A stretch of DNA of 64,000 bases, taken from Thermococcus radiotolerans (GTDB taxonomy: Archaea; Methanobacteriota_B; Thermococci; Thermococcales; Thermococcaceae). A program made the position numbers and the translations under genes. This document shows, one piece after another, positions 26,675-35,070 of this stretch. Location: the NCBI RefSeq assembly GCF_002214565.1, contig NZ_CP015106.1:1550001-1614000 (forward strand), read 5' to 3'. The notes beneath the pieces are model-generated. The model was given only the letters and a program-made list of their open reading frames with translations, was not told the DNA's origin and made no database searches. Numbering within the stretch: position 1 is the stretch's first letter; each line of letters starts with the position of its first letter.

Positions 26675-28177
26675 TCATTTTCTTCCCGCTTTGGCGCCAA
26701 TGAGCGCCCCAATCAAAAGCCCTATCCCCAAAATCGCCGGCAGCCTCCATGAAACTCCTGATTGGGCACTTGGCTCATTCTCTACTGGTCCGGGCCTGTT
26801 GCTTTCCCAATTTCCACCGTATAGGCTCAGGGCTATCAGAGCATAGGCATCGCCGTCAAATGTCATGGATTCTCTGGGGCCCGCGAGTTCGAGAAATTCG
26901 AGGGCCTCTTTGGTGCCCTCGTCCCTGCCAGCCATGTGGAGCCATATCAGGGCTATAGCCGTCGAGTAAACGTCATGATTCCAGGAACCGTCCAAGTGCG
27001 GGTTTTCAATCACCGCGTAGTTATCCCCATCCTTGAAATGGAAAACCGTCTTTTCTGCATACCCGCTCCCAATGAATTCTATATAGTTCTCCAGAAGCTC
27101 CGGATAGAACCTCATCTCCCCTTTGAAGAAGCCGGACTCGTTTTCGAGAAGGGCTTTCCCTGAGAGTATCAGGAAGGTACTTCCCCGGTCGGGAATTCCC
27201 AGGCTGACGTTTATCTCGGCCATTCTTCCGGTCCCATTCCAGGTTTTCTCCACTTCCCAGCCGTTTACTGTGTAAACCCTCTCCTCAACCGTGTAGTTGG
27301 TAATCCCCCTAAAGCTCAGCCTCAGCGTTGCGTTTCCGAGGTACTGCGTCCTTTCGAGAAGGGAGGCGATGAAATCGAGCGTCCCCTTCGGCGGTCTCAT
27401 GTTCTCCTCCCTCAGGAAGAGCAACGGCAGGACTATGCTCTCGTAGGGGGGCCTAATATCGCGGTAGGGCATGGGAAAGATGAAACCCGTGAAGGTGTTG
27501 TCCAGATACGGGCTCACAAGCCTCTCCGGTGTTAGCCTCTCCTCCAGCCATCTCCACTCTTCCGAGACGTTGTGACCGAGTCTTGAGAGGGCGGCGATTG
27601 CATAAGCCGTGGCAACGATGCTCGGCGACTCATTGACTGCGTTGAGTCCCGTCTGCTCCCAGAACAGGTAGACCGTGCTCCCCCAGTGGTTCCCGCTCTC
27701 GTTCTTCAGGAGGAATTGGGCTGCCTTTTCTATCTCCATGGAATCGGGACTTTCACCCGCCTCAAGGAGAGCTAAAATCGCCAGTCCGGTTCCAGCCGAT
27801 CTGGAGAGCTCCCAGTAAAACCACTCCGAATCTGGCTCTGGGTAGTCGTCAGTTATTATCGCCGGAAAGGAACCGTCCTCGCTCTGCTTTGACTTTATCC
27901 ATTCAACCAGTCCCCTGAACTCCGTCGAGTTCCTTGGATAGCCGCTCCGCGCGAGGGCTATGACCTTGAGGCATGCAAGATAAAACGTCTCATTTTCCCT
28001 GAAGGCATCCCATCCGGAAACGCTTCCGGTGTTCCATGCATGGTTCAGGGTTCGGAGCTGGTATTCGTTTATGTAGTGCTCCGCATCTCTTCCCATTAAT
28101 GAACTGGCTCCTGCGGGTGGCAATATGAAACCGATTATGAAAACCAGAAGGATAATGAGGAGGAGCTTCTTTCTCAT
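26675..28177 (-). CDS. Secreted, C-terminally anchored alpha-toroid (prenyltransferase/squalene-oxidase-like) protein
   Basis: A 500-residue product with an N-terminal signal (about 1-24) and a C-terminal membrane helix (about 478-496) ending in AKAGRK, so it is anchored outside the cell. In between lie repeats of the alpha/alpha-toroid type: KSKQSEDGSFPA, a second with EAAQFLL..GNHWGSTVYLF-like content, and a late one with DGSWNHDVYSTAIALIWLH. No DDTA or terpene-cyclase catalytic motif is seen, so enzymatic cyclase activity is unlikely; the fold may bind protein or polymer. A beta-rich insert lies near 300-380. Not in an evident operon. Confidence 0.72.
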   Translation of the reverse strand: MRKKLLLIILLVFIIGFILPPAGASSLMGRDAEHYINEYQLRTLNHAWNTGSVSGWDAFRENETFYLACLKVIALARSGYPRNSTEFRGLVEWIKSKQSEDGSFPAIITDDYPEPDSEWFYWELSRSAGTGLAILALLEAGESPDSMEIEKAAQFLLKNESGNHWGSTVYLFWEQTGLNAVNESPSIVATAYAIAALSRLGHNVSEEWRWLEERLTPERLVSPYLDNTFTGFIFPMPYRDIRPPYESIVLPLLFLREENMRPPKGTLDFIASLLERTQYLGNATLRLSFRGITNYTVEERVYTVNGWEVEKTWNGTGRMAEINVSLGIPDRGSTFLILSGKALLENESGFFKGEMRFYPELLENYIEFIGSGYAEKTVFHFKDGDNYAVIENPHLDGSWNHDVYSTAIALIWLHMAGRDEGTKEALEFLELAGPRESMTFDGDAYALIALSLYGGNWESNRPGPVENEPSAQSGVSWRLPAILGIGLLIGALIGAKAGRK

Positions 28178-28230
28178 ATCTCACACCATGTTAAAATGGG
28201 AGAAGGGACTTTAACTTTTTGGTTGGGTAG

Positions 28231-28581
28231 TCATTCAATGGGCTCCCCAATCCACCCAACTGGCTCGACCTCTATTGCCGCCACCCCGTACTTTCCCTCC
28301 TTCTCCTCCGAATAAAAGCGGCGGTACACCTTAACGCCCTCTTCGATGCTCTCAACGCCGGGAAGGACGTTCTCAAGGCCCTCCTTCTCCAGCATCTCCC
28401 TGAAGGAGGAGTAAACCCTCACGTCCTTCACCACACACATCAGCTTGTTCTCGAAGATTATCGTGTCCCCTGGCCTAATTCCCTGCCTCTTCTCGTCGTA
28501 CAGGCGCCCCTCGACCCTCTTCCTGCCCTCGGCTATAGCCCTGAGGTACTCCTCCTGAAGTCCCATCCTCCACGTTGCCAT
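28231..28581 (-). CDS. ASCH domain (PUA-like) protein
   Basis: A 116-residue single-domain protein. The ASCH pattern is clear: an early helix EYLRAIAEGRKRVEGRL, then GIRPGDTIIFEN and VVKDVRVYSSFREMLEKEGLENVLPG, with the closing strand VAAIEVEP. ASCH domains resemble PUA folds and are thought to bind RNA or modified nucleosides, some having amidohydrolase or nuclease activity. The start lies 9 bases after the stop of the flavoprotein gene, so the two are likely cotranscribed. Confidence 0.85.
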   Translation of the reverse strand: MATWRMGLQEEYLRAIAEGRKRVEGRLYDEKRQGIRPGDTIIFENKLMCVVKDVRVYSSFREMLEKEGLENVLPGVESIEEGVKVYRRFYSEEKEGKYGVAAIEVEPVGWIGEPIE

Positions 28582-28590
28582 GGAACCACC

Positions 28591-29703
28591 TCACAGGAGG
28601 GTTCTGACTATGGCCGGGCTTATCTTTATCAGCCTTGCGAGGAGCTTTGGCCTCTTAAGGATTGCCTTCGCGGTCTTCACGTGGTCATCGAAGTCGGCCT
28701 GGCCCTCTATGACCTCCCTCGCCTCCGGACTTCCGAGGACCTCGAAGACCTTCTCGATGTCATCCTGGCTCAGGCCCAGAAAGACCTTTCTAAACTTGAG
28801 CCCGAAGCTTACCTGCTTCTTGACGAAGGAGCAGCCCTTCTCGTAGTCCTTGAGCCTTCCATCGAGAAGTGCCCTTCTGAGGACGTGGGCGCAGTACATT
28901 CCGTAGACTATTCCTCCAGCGGTGGTCGGCTTTATCTGCAGCGCCGCGTCGCCCACGAGCGCAACGTTGCCCCTGACCCAGGGTTTCTTTACGCCGAAGC
29001 CGACGCTTCCAGCTTTGAACTCGACTATCGAAGTTGGCTTCAGCATCCTTATCTTCAGGAACCTGTGGAAGGCATCGAGACTCCCGAACGTCCCAACCCT
29101 GGCAACTCTCTCGCTCACCGGGGCCACCCAGAAGAAGAACTCGGGGTTTATCTCCCTGTTCACCCAGACCTCGACGAAGTCGGGATTGAATTCTCCCACC
29201 ACTTCAGCCTCGTAGCCGCTCAGGAATTCACCTTTCGTCTGAACCCCTATCGCCTTGGCTACGGTGCTGTTCACGCCGTCGGCGCCGATGTAGAAGTCCG
29301 CCTCGATCTCGATCCTCTCGCCGAGCCTCTGGAGGACGGCCTTTCCATCCCTGAAGGCAAGAAACGTGGTCGCCATGTAGTAGTCCACGCCCTTTCCCAC
29401 GGCCCTCTCGGCCAGCCACCTCTCAAGGGCCTTCCTGTCCACGAGATACGCTTGAGGCGATTTTCTCCCTATCTCGAAGCTCTGTATCCGCGAGTAGAAA
29501 ACCGCCCCACGGAGCTTGTTCAAAACTGCACTCTCCGGAAGGCCGAGCCTCTCATAGTTCTCGGCCCCTATTATGCCTGTGCAGGCCTTACCCCCGAAGG
29601 AGCCCTTTCTCTCCACAACGGCTACCCTGAAATCCCTCGCGAGCAGGTTGGCGAGGTAGTTGCCAACCGGTCCTCCGCCGATGATAAGAACGTCGTACCT
29701 CAT
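28591..29703 (-). CDS. Geranylgeranyl reductase family flavoprotein
   Basis: Start at ATG 29703 (370 residues), with GGTGAGA before it. The N-terminal FAD-binding motif VLIIGGGPVGNYLANLLAR and the later YIGADGVNSTVAKAIG and GNVALVGDAALQIKPTTAGGIVYGM match the geranylgeranyl-reductase / p-hydroxybenzoate-hydroxylase-like family. Archaeal members saturate isoprenoid chains of membrane lipids or prenols. Whether this copy acts on archaeal phospholipid precursors or another isoprenoid is not shown by context. It shares a short promoter region with the divergent pcp gene. Confidence 0.85.
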   Translation of the reverse strand: MRYDVLIIGGGPVGNYLANLLARDFRVAVVERKGSFGGKACTGIIGAENYERLGLPESAVLNKLRGAVFYSRIQSFEIGRKSPQAYLVDRKALERWLAERAVGKGVDYYMATTFLAFRDGKAVLQRLGERIEIEADFYIGADGVNSTVAKAIGVQTKGEFLSGYEAEVVGEFNPDFVEVWVNREINPEFFFWVAPVSERVARVGTFGSLDAFHRFLKIRMLKPTSIVEFKAGSVGFGVKKPWVRGNVALVGDAALQIKPTTAGGIVYGMYCAHVLRRALLDGRLKDYEKGCSFVKKQVSFGLKFRKVFLGLSQDDIEKVFEVLGSPEAREVIEGQADFDDHVKTAKAILKRPKLLARLIKISPAIVRTLL

Positions 29704-29763
29704 TCTCACCCACCGAGGGGAGTGCGTTTTAAAACCTAAAAACCTAACCTTTCCGGTGATAGC

Positions 29764-30366
29764 ATGAAAGTGCTCGTGACGGGATTTGAGCCCTTCGGCG
29801 GCGAGGAGATAAACCCCTCCTGGGAGGCCGTTTCGGGGCTTCCGGATGAGATCGAGGGGGCGGAGATAATAAAGCGCCAGCTCCCGGTGACATTCAACGG
29901 TGTCAGAAAGATTCTCCAGAAGTTGATCGTCGATGAGAAGCCGGATATCGTAATCCTAACCGGTCAGGCCGGCGGGAGGCCGAACATAACCGTCGAGAGG
30001 GTTGCGATAAACGTCATGGATTCAACGAAACCAGACAACGAGGGCTTTGCCCCGGAGGACGAGCCCGTCTTTGAGGGTGCTCCGGCTGCATACTTCGCAA
30101 CACTCCCGATAAAGGCCATCGTGGAGGCTTTGAGGGAGGCAAAAATCCCAGCTGGAATTTCCAACACCGCGGGAACCTATGTCTGCAACGCGGCCATGTT
30201 CACAGCACTCCACACGATAGCCGTGGCTGGGATGGAGACCAGGGCTGGCTTCATCCACGTTCCCTTCAGCCATGAGCAGGCCTTGGAAAAGCCGAGGCCT
30301 TCAATGGCCGTTGAAACGATAAGGAAGGCCTTTGAGGTCGCCATCAGAACCTCCCTGAGGGGCTGA
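29764..30366 (+). CDS. pcp: Pyrrolidone-carboxylate peptidase (pyroglutamyl peptidase I)
   Basis: A 200-residue cysteine peptidase of family C15. MKVLVTGFEPFGGEEINPS opens the protein. The catalytic triad can be placed at Glu78 (TVERVAIN), Cys141 (GTYVCNAAMF) and His165 (GFIHVPF). It removes N-terminal pyroglutamate from peptides in the cytosol and is well known from hyperthermophiles as a tetramer. GGTGATAGC stands before the ATG, and TTTTAAAA near 29730 may be the TATA box. Confidence 0.95.
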   Translation: MKVLVTGFEPFGGEEINPSWEAVSGLPDEIEGAEIIKRQLPVTFNGVRKILQKLIVDEKPDIVILTGQAGGRPNITVERVAINVMDSTKPDNEGFAPEDEPVFEGAPAAYFATLPIKAIVEALREAKIPAGISNTAGTYVCNAAMFTALHTIAVAGMETRAGFIHVPFSHEQALEKPRPSMAVETIRKAFEVAIRTSLRG

Positions 30367-30371
30367 TAAGC

Positions 30372-30380
30372 TTTTTAAAT
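30372..30380 (+). promoter_or_regulatory. TATA-like box of the DUF460 gene
   Basis: TTTTTAAAT about 35-43 bases before the GTG start at 30415. Confidence 0.45.
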
Positions 30381-30414
30381 GGCCCCTCCAACCTTTCTAC
30401 AGAACCCTTAGAGG

Positions 30415-32424
30415 GTGAGGCCTATTCTAATCCTCGGAGTAGACATAATAAGCGAGAGCCCCAAAAGGTTTGCCGTCGTGAGCTGGTTCAACGGCAGGCT
30501 TGAGAGAAAGGGTGAGTTCACCCTCTACCGTCTTATCCGCTTCATCCAGTCCAAGAGACCGGATATAGTGGCCATGGACAGCGTCACCGAGCTCGGCGAC
30601 GACCTCAGGAAGTTCCTCCGGGCCCTCCCGAGCGGGACGAAGCTCGTCCAGGTAACCGGCCGCCCGGGTGAGCAGAGAACCCTTCAGAGCCTCGCGAGGG
30701 AGCACGGGATAAGGGTAACCGACAGGTTCGACCCCTACGAGGAGGCCAAGCTTTCCGCCCTGCTGGCCAGCAAAGGAGTCGGCTACGAGGTTCTTGCCTT
30801 CGAAGACGAGGTGATAATCAAGGTAACCCGGGGGAGAAGCCACGGCAAGGGCGGCTGGAGCCAGGACAGGTACAGGAAGCGCGTTCACAACCTCGTTCGC
30901 GATAAGGTGAGGGAGATAGAGGACAGACTGCGGAGGGCGGACATACCCTTCGACCTTGAGGCCGAGGAGAAGGACTACGGCTTGGCCAAGGGGGAGTTCA
31001 AGGTCTACGCCCGCAGGGAAGAGCTGGCTGGACTTATAAAGCCCATGCGCGGCGGGGACGTCGAGGTGAGGATTCAGCCGGTTGAAAGGGCCGAGCTCGG
31101 CTTCGCCCCCCTGAAGGGCGAAGAGGCCATACGCGAGAGGAGGAGCATCATAGTGGGCATAGACCCGGGGATAACGGTCGGCATAGCGGCCATAGACCTG
31201 AACGGGAGGATAGTCGCCCTCCACAGTGAGAGGAACATGCCGGTCGGCGAGGTCTTCCGGTTCATAAGCGACGTCGGGCATCCGGTTATCGTTGCTACCG
31301 ATGTAAACCCTGCCCCGGGATTCGTCGAAAAAATTGCCCGCTCCTTCAAGGCCAACCTTTTCGTCCCCAGGGAGAGCCTCCGCGTTGAGGAGAAGAACGA
31401 GCTCCTGCGGAACCTGGGGATAAGCGTTGACGACGACCATCAGCGCGACGCTTTAGCCGCCGCCTACAAGGCCTACCTTCGCCTGAAGCCCAAGCTTGAG
31501 CACGTTGACGCCAAGCTCCGCGAGGCGGGACTCACGAGAAAGGCCGACGAGGTTAAAGCTTTGGTCATTCAGGGCTACAACCTCGGAGAGGCCATGCAGC
31601 GCGTTACACTGCATGAGAGGCCGAAGGAGGAAGGAGAAGCACCCGAGGAGCGGCCGAGTGTTGATGTTAGGCCTTACATAAGGCGCATCCGCGAGCTGGA
31701 GAGGAAGATAGAGTTCCTTGAGAGGGAAAATGAAGAGCTGAGGGAGGTTATAAAGGAGCAGAAGAGGGTAATCGGCCGGCTTGAGAGAAAGCTGGTTGAC
31801 TACGACGAGGAGATCCGGAGGAAAGTTCTCCGCGAGAGGGAGCTGGAGGCGAAGGTGAAGCGCATAGAAATCCTTGAGAAGCAGCTCCGTGAAGCTAAGG
31901 CCGTCATAGAGCGCCTGAGCAAGGACTTGGTTCAGGTGAAGAGGATGAACGTTGTGGAGATACGTGGCAGCGCGGTTCCCCTCAAGGTCATGAACGTCCT
32001 CAGCTGGCGCGAGCTCCAGAGGCTGGAACGTGAAATAGGAATCAAGCGGGGGGACGTTCTCTTCGTCGTAAACCCCGCTGGGGCGGGTAGAGGTATAGCG
32101 GAGGAGCTGGTTGGGAAAGGAATACGCGCCCTCATCACCGAGAAGCCCCTTCCGGGGCCGGTCAAGGAAGTCCTCCGAGAGGCTCACCTACCATTCTTCA
32201 CGAGCGAGGAGCTGGACGTCAAGAGGGTTGACGAGTTCGCCGTCGTTGAGAGGGAGACCCTTGAAAGGGCAATCGATGAGCTGCTGGCGAAATGGGAGGA
32301 GGAAGACCGCGAGAGGGAGGCAGAGAGGCTCCTCCGCCTCGTGGAGGAGTACAGGATAGAGCGCATGAAGGAGCTGAGGAGAAAGGCCGAGGAGGAAGCC
32401 AAAGCGGAGCATCGAAAGGCTTAA
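30415..32424 (+). CDS. DUF460 family protein, RNase H-like with coiled coil
   Basis: A 669-residue protein. The N-terminal half contains two RNase H-like segments: LILGVDIISESPKRFAVVSW near the start, and IIVGIDPGITVGIAAIDLNG near 243-262 with the later DDDHQRDALAAAYKAY, the acidic residues of a RuvC-like fold. A long coiled coil covers about 420-520. The C-terminal region is rich in Glu/Arg. This matches the archaeal DUF460 type, predicted to be a nuclease but uncharacterised to my knowledge. Start at GTG 30415 fits the protein's conserved beginning. Confidence 0.85.
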   Translation: MRPILILGVDIISESPKRFAVVSWFNGRLERKGEFTLYRLIRFIQSKRPDIVAMDSVTELGDDLRKFLRALPSGTKLVQVTGRPGEQRTLQSLAREHGIRVTDRFDPYEEAKLSALLASKGVGYEVLAFEDEVIIKVTRGRSHGKGGWSQDRYRKRVHNLVRDKVREIEDRLRRADIPFDLEAEEKDYGLAKGEFKVYARREELAGLIKPMRGGDVEVRIQPVERAELGFAPLKGEEAIRERRSIIVGIDPGITVGIAAIDLNGRIVALHSERNMPVGEVFRFISDVGHPVIVATDVNPAPGFVEKIARSFKANLFVPRESLRVEEKNELLRNLGISVDDDHQRDALAAAYKAYLRLKPKLEHVDAKLREAGLTRKADEVKALVIQGYNLGEAMQRVTLHERPKEEGEAPEERPSVDVRPYIRRIRELERKIEFLERENEELREVIKEQKRVIGRLERKLVDYDEEIRRKVLRERELEAKVKRIEILEKQLREAKAVIERLSKDLVQVKRMNVVEIRGSAVPLKVMNVLSWRELQRLEREIGIKRGDVLFVVNPAGAGRGIAEELVGKGIRALITEKPLPGPVKEVLREAHLPFFTSEELDVKRVDEFAVVERETLERAIDELLAKWEEEDREREAERLLRLVEEYRIERMKELRRKAEEEAKAEHRKA

Positions 32425-32449
32425 GTAGTTTGAAAATCGCCCAGGACTG

Positions 32450-33064
32450 GTGGTAGATATAAACCGGGAAGAGCGTGTTGTTCTGGTATCATTATTCGTG
32501 CTTCTCATCGGGTTTTTAACCGGCCTCTATTACCGAAGGGTTGACCACATACTGAGGACTTCGTGGATGATAGCCTACCTTCTCGCCCTCCTGTGGCTTC
32601 CCCGAAAGTACAAACGGCCGGAGGGGACCCTCGGGGCCCTTCTCAGCCCCTTCTACAACGAGGGTATCACTGCCATAACATCGATTTTCCTTGCCGTTCA
32701 TGCATCCCTCGTAAACGTTCCGTTCACAAACGTGGACCTTTTCAACGTCTCCTGCCGGAACGTGGACATGATAAGCCACTCCCTGGGGGGACTCGTCCTC
32801 TGGCTCTTCCTCGTGAGCATCCTCAGGGAGCTTTTCAGTGAGATGCCGTGGAGAAAGATGCTCCTCTACTCCTTCGCGCTCCTGCTGGTAATCGGGGTGG
32901 GCTGGGAAATAGCGGAGTGGTTTGGAAGCCACTTCACGGAGGGCATACTGAAGGAGACGATACCGAACAAGATAAGGGACGTCCTGATGGAACAGCTGGG
33001 TGCCCTCTTCGGGCTCTGGATGGTCACGAAGAAGGGCTATCCATTCAGTCCTCCGCGGAAATGA
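32450..33064 (+). CDS. Polytopic membrane protein of unknown function
   Basis: A 204-residue product from GTG 32450, with about five membrane helices. A conserved-looking stretch DMISHSLGGLVLWLF and VGWEIAEWFGSH places His and acidic residues near the membrane face, a layout seen in several small metal-binding or hydrolase-like membrane families, but I cannot name one. It starts 25 bases after DUF460 and may be read from the same message. Its end overlaps the convergent regulator by 20 bases. Confidence 0.7.
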   Translation: MVDINREERVVLVSLFVLLIGFLTGLYYRRVDHILRTSWMIAYLLALLWLPRKYKRPEGTLGALLSPFYNEGITAITSIFLAVHASLVNVPFTNVDLFNVSCRNVDMISHSLGGLVLWLFLVSILRELFSEMPWRKMLLYSFALLLVIGVGWEIAEWFGSHFTEGILKETIPNKIRDVLMEQLGALFGLWMVTKKGYPFSPPRK

Positions 33065-33353
33065 GTGATAGCGCTTCCTTCAGGGCCCTCAAATACTCCC
33101 CGGTTTCCTTCGCTCCCCTCTCCGTTATTCTAACGGCCGTTCGAGGTCTGTCTGCGATAACCTTGTAAATCTCGATGTAGCCCGCCTTTTCGAGGGCCTT
33201 AAGGTGCGAATCAAGATTGCCCGGCGTTACCTCCAGAACCTTCAAGAGGTCCCGGAAGAGAACCCTCCCCCGCGGGAGCAGATAGAGCATCACCCCTAAC
33301 CTAATCGGATTTCCAAGTGTATGGTTCCTGCTCAGCTCTCTGAGGGCCTCCAT
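33045..33353 (-). CDS. Winged-helix transcriptional regulator (ArsR/MarR-like)
   Basis: A 102-residue protein consisting of one winged-helix domain: IRLGVMLYLLPRGRVLFRDLLKVLEVTPGNLDSHLKALEKAGYIEIYK, then a wing RPRTAVRITERG and a dimer helix. The pattern suits the family of small archaeal regulators that bind DNA as dimers. It starts 4 bases after the stop of the membrane gene at 33358, so it is coupled to it; such pairs are often a membrane protein and its own regulator. Confidence 0.85.
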   Translation of the reverse strand: MEALRELSRNHTLGNPIRLGVMLYLLPRGRVLFRDLLKVLEVTPGNLDSHLKALEKAGYIEIYKVIADRPRTAVRITERGAKETGEYLRALKEALSLISAED

Positions 33354-33357
33354 GGTA

Positions 33358-33942
33358 TCACCGCTCTATTGCCATGAAGGCTGAGTGGAGGTACCAGAGG
33401 GTTGTGAGGCTGAAGCCCAGGGAGATTCCAAAGGCCGCCAGTACAGTTGCGTTGGAGACTGTGCTGTAGGCTAAGGGTATGAGGAGTGCCGGTATCCCAA
33501 AGGCTGGGATCATTTCCCTCTCCCTCGTAAGGGCGAACATTCCTCCCACGGAGAACGAGATGAACGTGAGAAGGGCAACACCTATCTCGGTATCGACAGG
33601 CTTGTTGAGGGCCAGCGGCACCACGATCCACCCGAGAAGTACGCCCGTAATCCATATCCCCATTATCACCGCTCCTTCCTTCCAGGAACTCCCCGATATT
33701 CCCGCCAGTCTGACGTACCTCTTCCACACGTTGCCCGTGAACTTCATGGCAACTATAAACGCCACCGGCCAGTATATCAGGTTGAACTGCCACGGTAAAT
33801 TTAGTACACCCATCATGACGTAGTAGAGGCTCATGATGGCCAGCCACACCCCAAAGTTCATTGCTCCGTACATCTTTCCCGCCGCTATGAGCTTGCCCTC
33901 CACCCTCTCGAGGACTTCCCTCAGCTCCTTAACCTCTTCCAT
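33358..33942 (-). CDS. Polytopic membrane protein paired with winged-helix regulator
   Basis: ATG 33942 (194 residues, MEEVKELREVL) has GGTGAGACGC before it. A short helical cytosolic start is followed by about six hydrophobic segments, and no motif of a known transporter or enzyme is visible. The pair with the regulator gene, under one TATA box (33975-33982), suggests a regulated membrane function, but what it does is not evident. Confidence 0.72.
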   Translation of the reverse strand: MEEVKELREVLERVEGKLIAAGKMYGAMNFGVWLAIMSLYYVMMGVLNLPWQFNLIYWPVAFIVAMKFTGNVWKRYVRLAGISGSSWKEGAVIMGIWITGVLLGWIVVPLALNKPVDTEIGVALLTFISFSVGGMFALTREREMIPAFGIPALLIPLAYSTVSNATVLAAFGISLGFSLTTLWYLHSAFMAIER

Positions 33943-33974
33943 GCGTCTCACCGATTAAGAATAGAACCCCCGGC

Positions 33975-33982
33975 TATTTATA
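33975..33982 (-). promoter_or_regulatory. TATA box of the membrane protein-regulator operon
   Basis: Read on the minus strand TATAAATA, a near-consensus archaeal TATA box, 33-40 bases before ATG 33942. Confidence 0.6.
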
Positions 33983-34029
33983 CCGTGGGGTTTCTCTGAG
34001 TTTCAGAATTAGGGACAACTGGGAAATGC

Positions 34030-35001
34030 TTATCCGACTCTAAAGGTCAGTCCCTTCTCCCTCGCCTTCCTCTCGACCTGCAGGCGGAACTGACAGGCCT
34101 TGCATATCTCTCCCGTCGTTGGCTGGCCGCATATCTTGCAGCGGTTCAGCTCGCTCGTTCTCTTCGTGTAGGTCTTCGCTATGAGTGGGAAGAGCTTGTC
34201 GTAGCTCCTCAGTATCTGGTACTTGGTTCCGGGGTGTTCCTCCTCCATCTCGTTTATCCAGTCCCTTATCTCCGCTCGGAAGGCCTCGACCGCGTAGGGA
34301 CACTCGCTGAGGTCAACCTCTATATCGTTGAGAACTGCATACAGGACTATCTCCTTCTCCGGAATCTCTCGGAGAGGCTTTATCCTGGGAACCAGCTCCG
34401 GATGGATTTCCTCGTAGTAGGGACCGGTTCTTCCCAGCCGGGCTATGTCACCGCGCAGGATGTTCATTATGAACATCTGCACCTCGTCGTCGAGGTTATG
34501 GCCGACAGCTAACTTATCCGCGTCAACGTCTTTTGCGGCGTAGTTGAGTAGCCAGCGCCTCCAGACGCCGCAGTAGGAGCAGGCCCCGACACGCTCGCCC
34601 TTTTCAAAGCTCCCCATTATCTCAACCGTCTCGTCTAGGGTGAAGCCGATGTATTCCTTGAAGGAATAAATCCTGTGCTCTATGCCCAGCCTTTCCGCGT
34701 TTCTCTTGGCTATCTCCACGCTCGGAGGTCTGTACCCTGCTATCCCCTCGTCGATCGTTATCGCGACCAGCTCGAAGGGAAATTTCTCGCGGAGCTTCGC
34801 CAGGAGATGCATCAGGACTACACTGTCCTTTCCGCCGCTCACTCCCACGGCTATCCTCTCGCCCTTTTCTATGAGCCGGTACTTCTTGACGGTCTCCTTG
34901 AACTTCTTCTCCACCATCTCGTTGAAGTGTTTCTTACAGTAATACCTTCCCGTGTAGCGCGCGTGATAAACTGCAGGTCTGTTGCACTTAGAGCACTTCA
35001 T
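34030..35001 (-). CDS. ttuA: tRNA 2-thiolation enzyme TtuA/NcsA (TIGR00269)
   Basis: Start at ATG 35001 (323 residues, MKCSKCNRPAVYHARY), with GGTGA five bases before; a longer frame from 35028 would only add nine residues and overlap the promoter region. N-terminal zinc finger (two CxxC-type pairs, CSKC and YCKKH), PP-loop GVSGGKDSVVL (about 50-60), the Fe-S cluster cysteines in GACSYCGVWRR, and a C-terminal zinc finger CKICGQPTTGEICKAC are visible. It thiolates U54 of tRNA to s2T, a heat-stabilising change important in thermophiles. A TATA-like TTTTTAAA (minus strand, 35031-35038) lies upstream. Confidence 0.93.
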   Translation of the reverse strand: MKCSKCNRPAVYHARYTGRYYCKKHFNEMVEKKFKETVKKYRLIEKGERIAVGVSGGKDSVVLMHLLAKLREKFPFELVAITIDEGIAGYRPPSVEIAKRNAERLGIEHRIYSFKEYIGFTLDETVEIMGSFEKGERVGACSYCGVWRRWLLNYAAKDVDADKLAVGHNLDDEVQMFIMNILRGDIARLGRTGPYYEEIHPELVPRIKPLREIPEKEIVLYAVLNDIEVDLSECPYAVEAFRAEIRDWINEMEEEHPGTKYQILRSYDKLFPLIAKTYTKRTSELNRCKICGQPTTGEICKACQFRLQVERKAREKGLTFRVG

Positions 35002-35030
35002 GGGCTCACCGATGAAAGGTCGGGACATCG

Positions 35031-35038
35031 TTTAAAAA
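35031..35038 (-). promoter_or_regulatory. TATA-like box of ttuA
   Basis: Read on the minus strand TTTTTAAA, 30-37 bases before ATG 35001; the resulting short leader still contains the GGTGA site. Confidence 0.5.
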
Positions 35039-35070
35039 GGTTGGTTCCTTAAACTAACTGAGTGGGGCGT

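Noticed and set aside
28681-29739. 352-codon plus-strand frame opposite the geranylgeranyl-reductase-like gene
   Set aside because: The minus-strand protein has clear FAD motifs; the opposite frame has no motif and no proper start context.
30427-31440. 337-codon minus-strand frame opposite the DUF460 gene
   Set aside because: Composition artefact; the plus-strand product has the family motifs.
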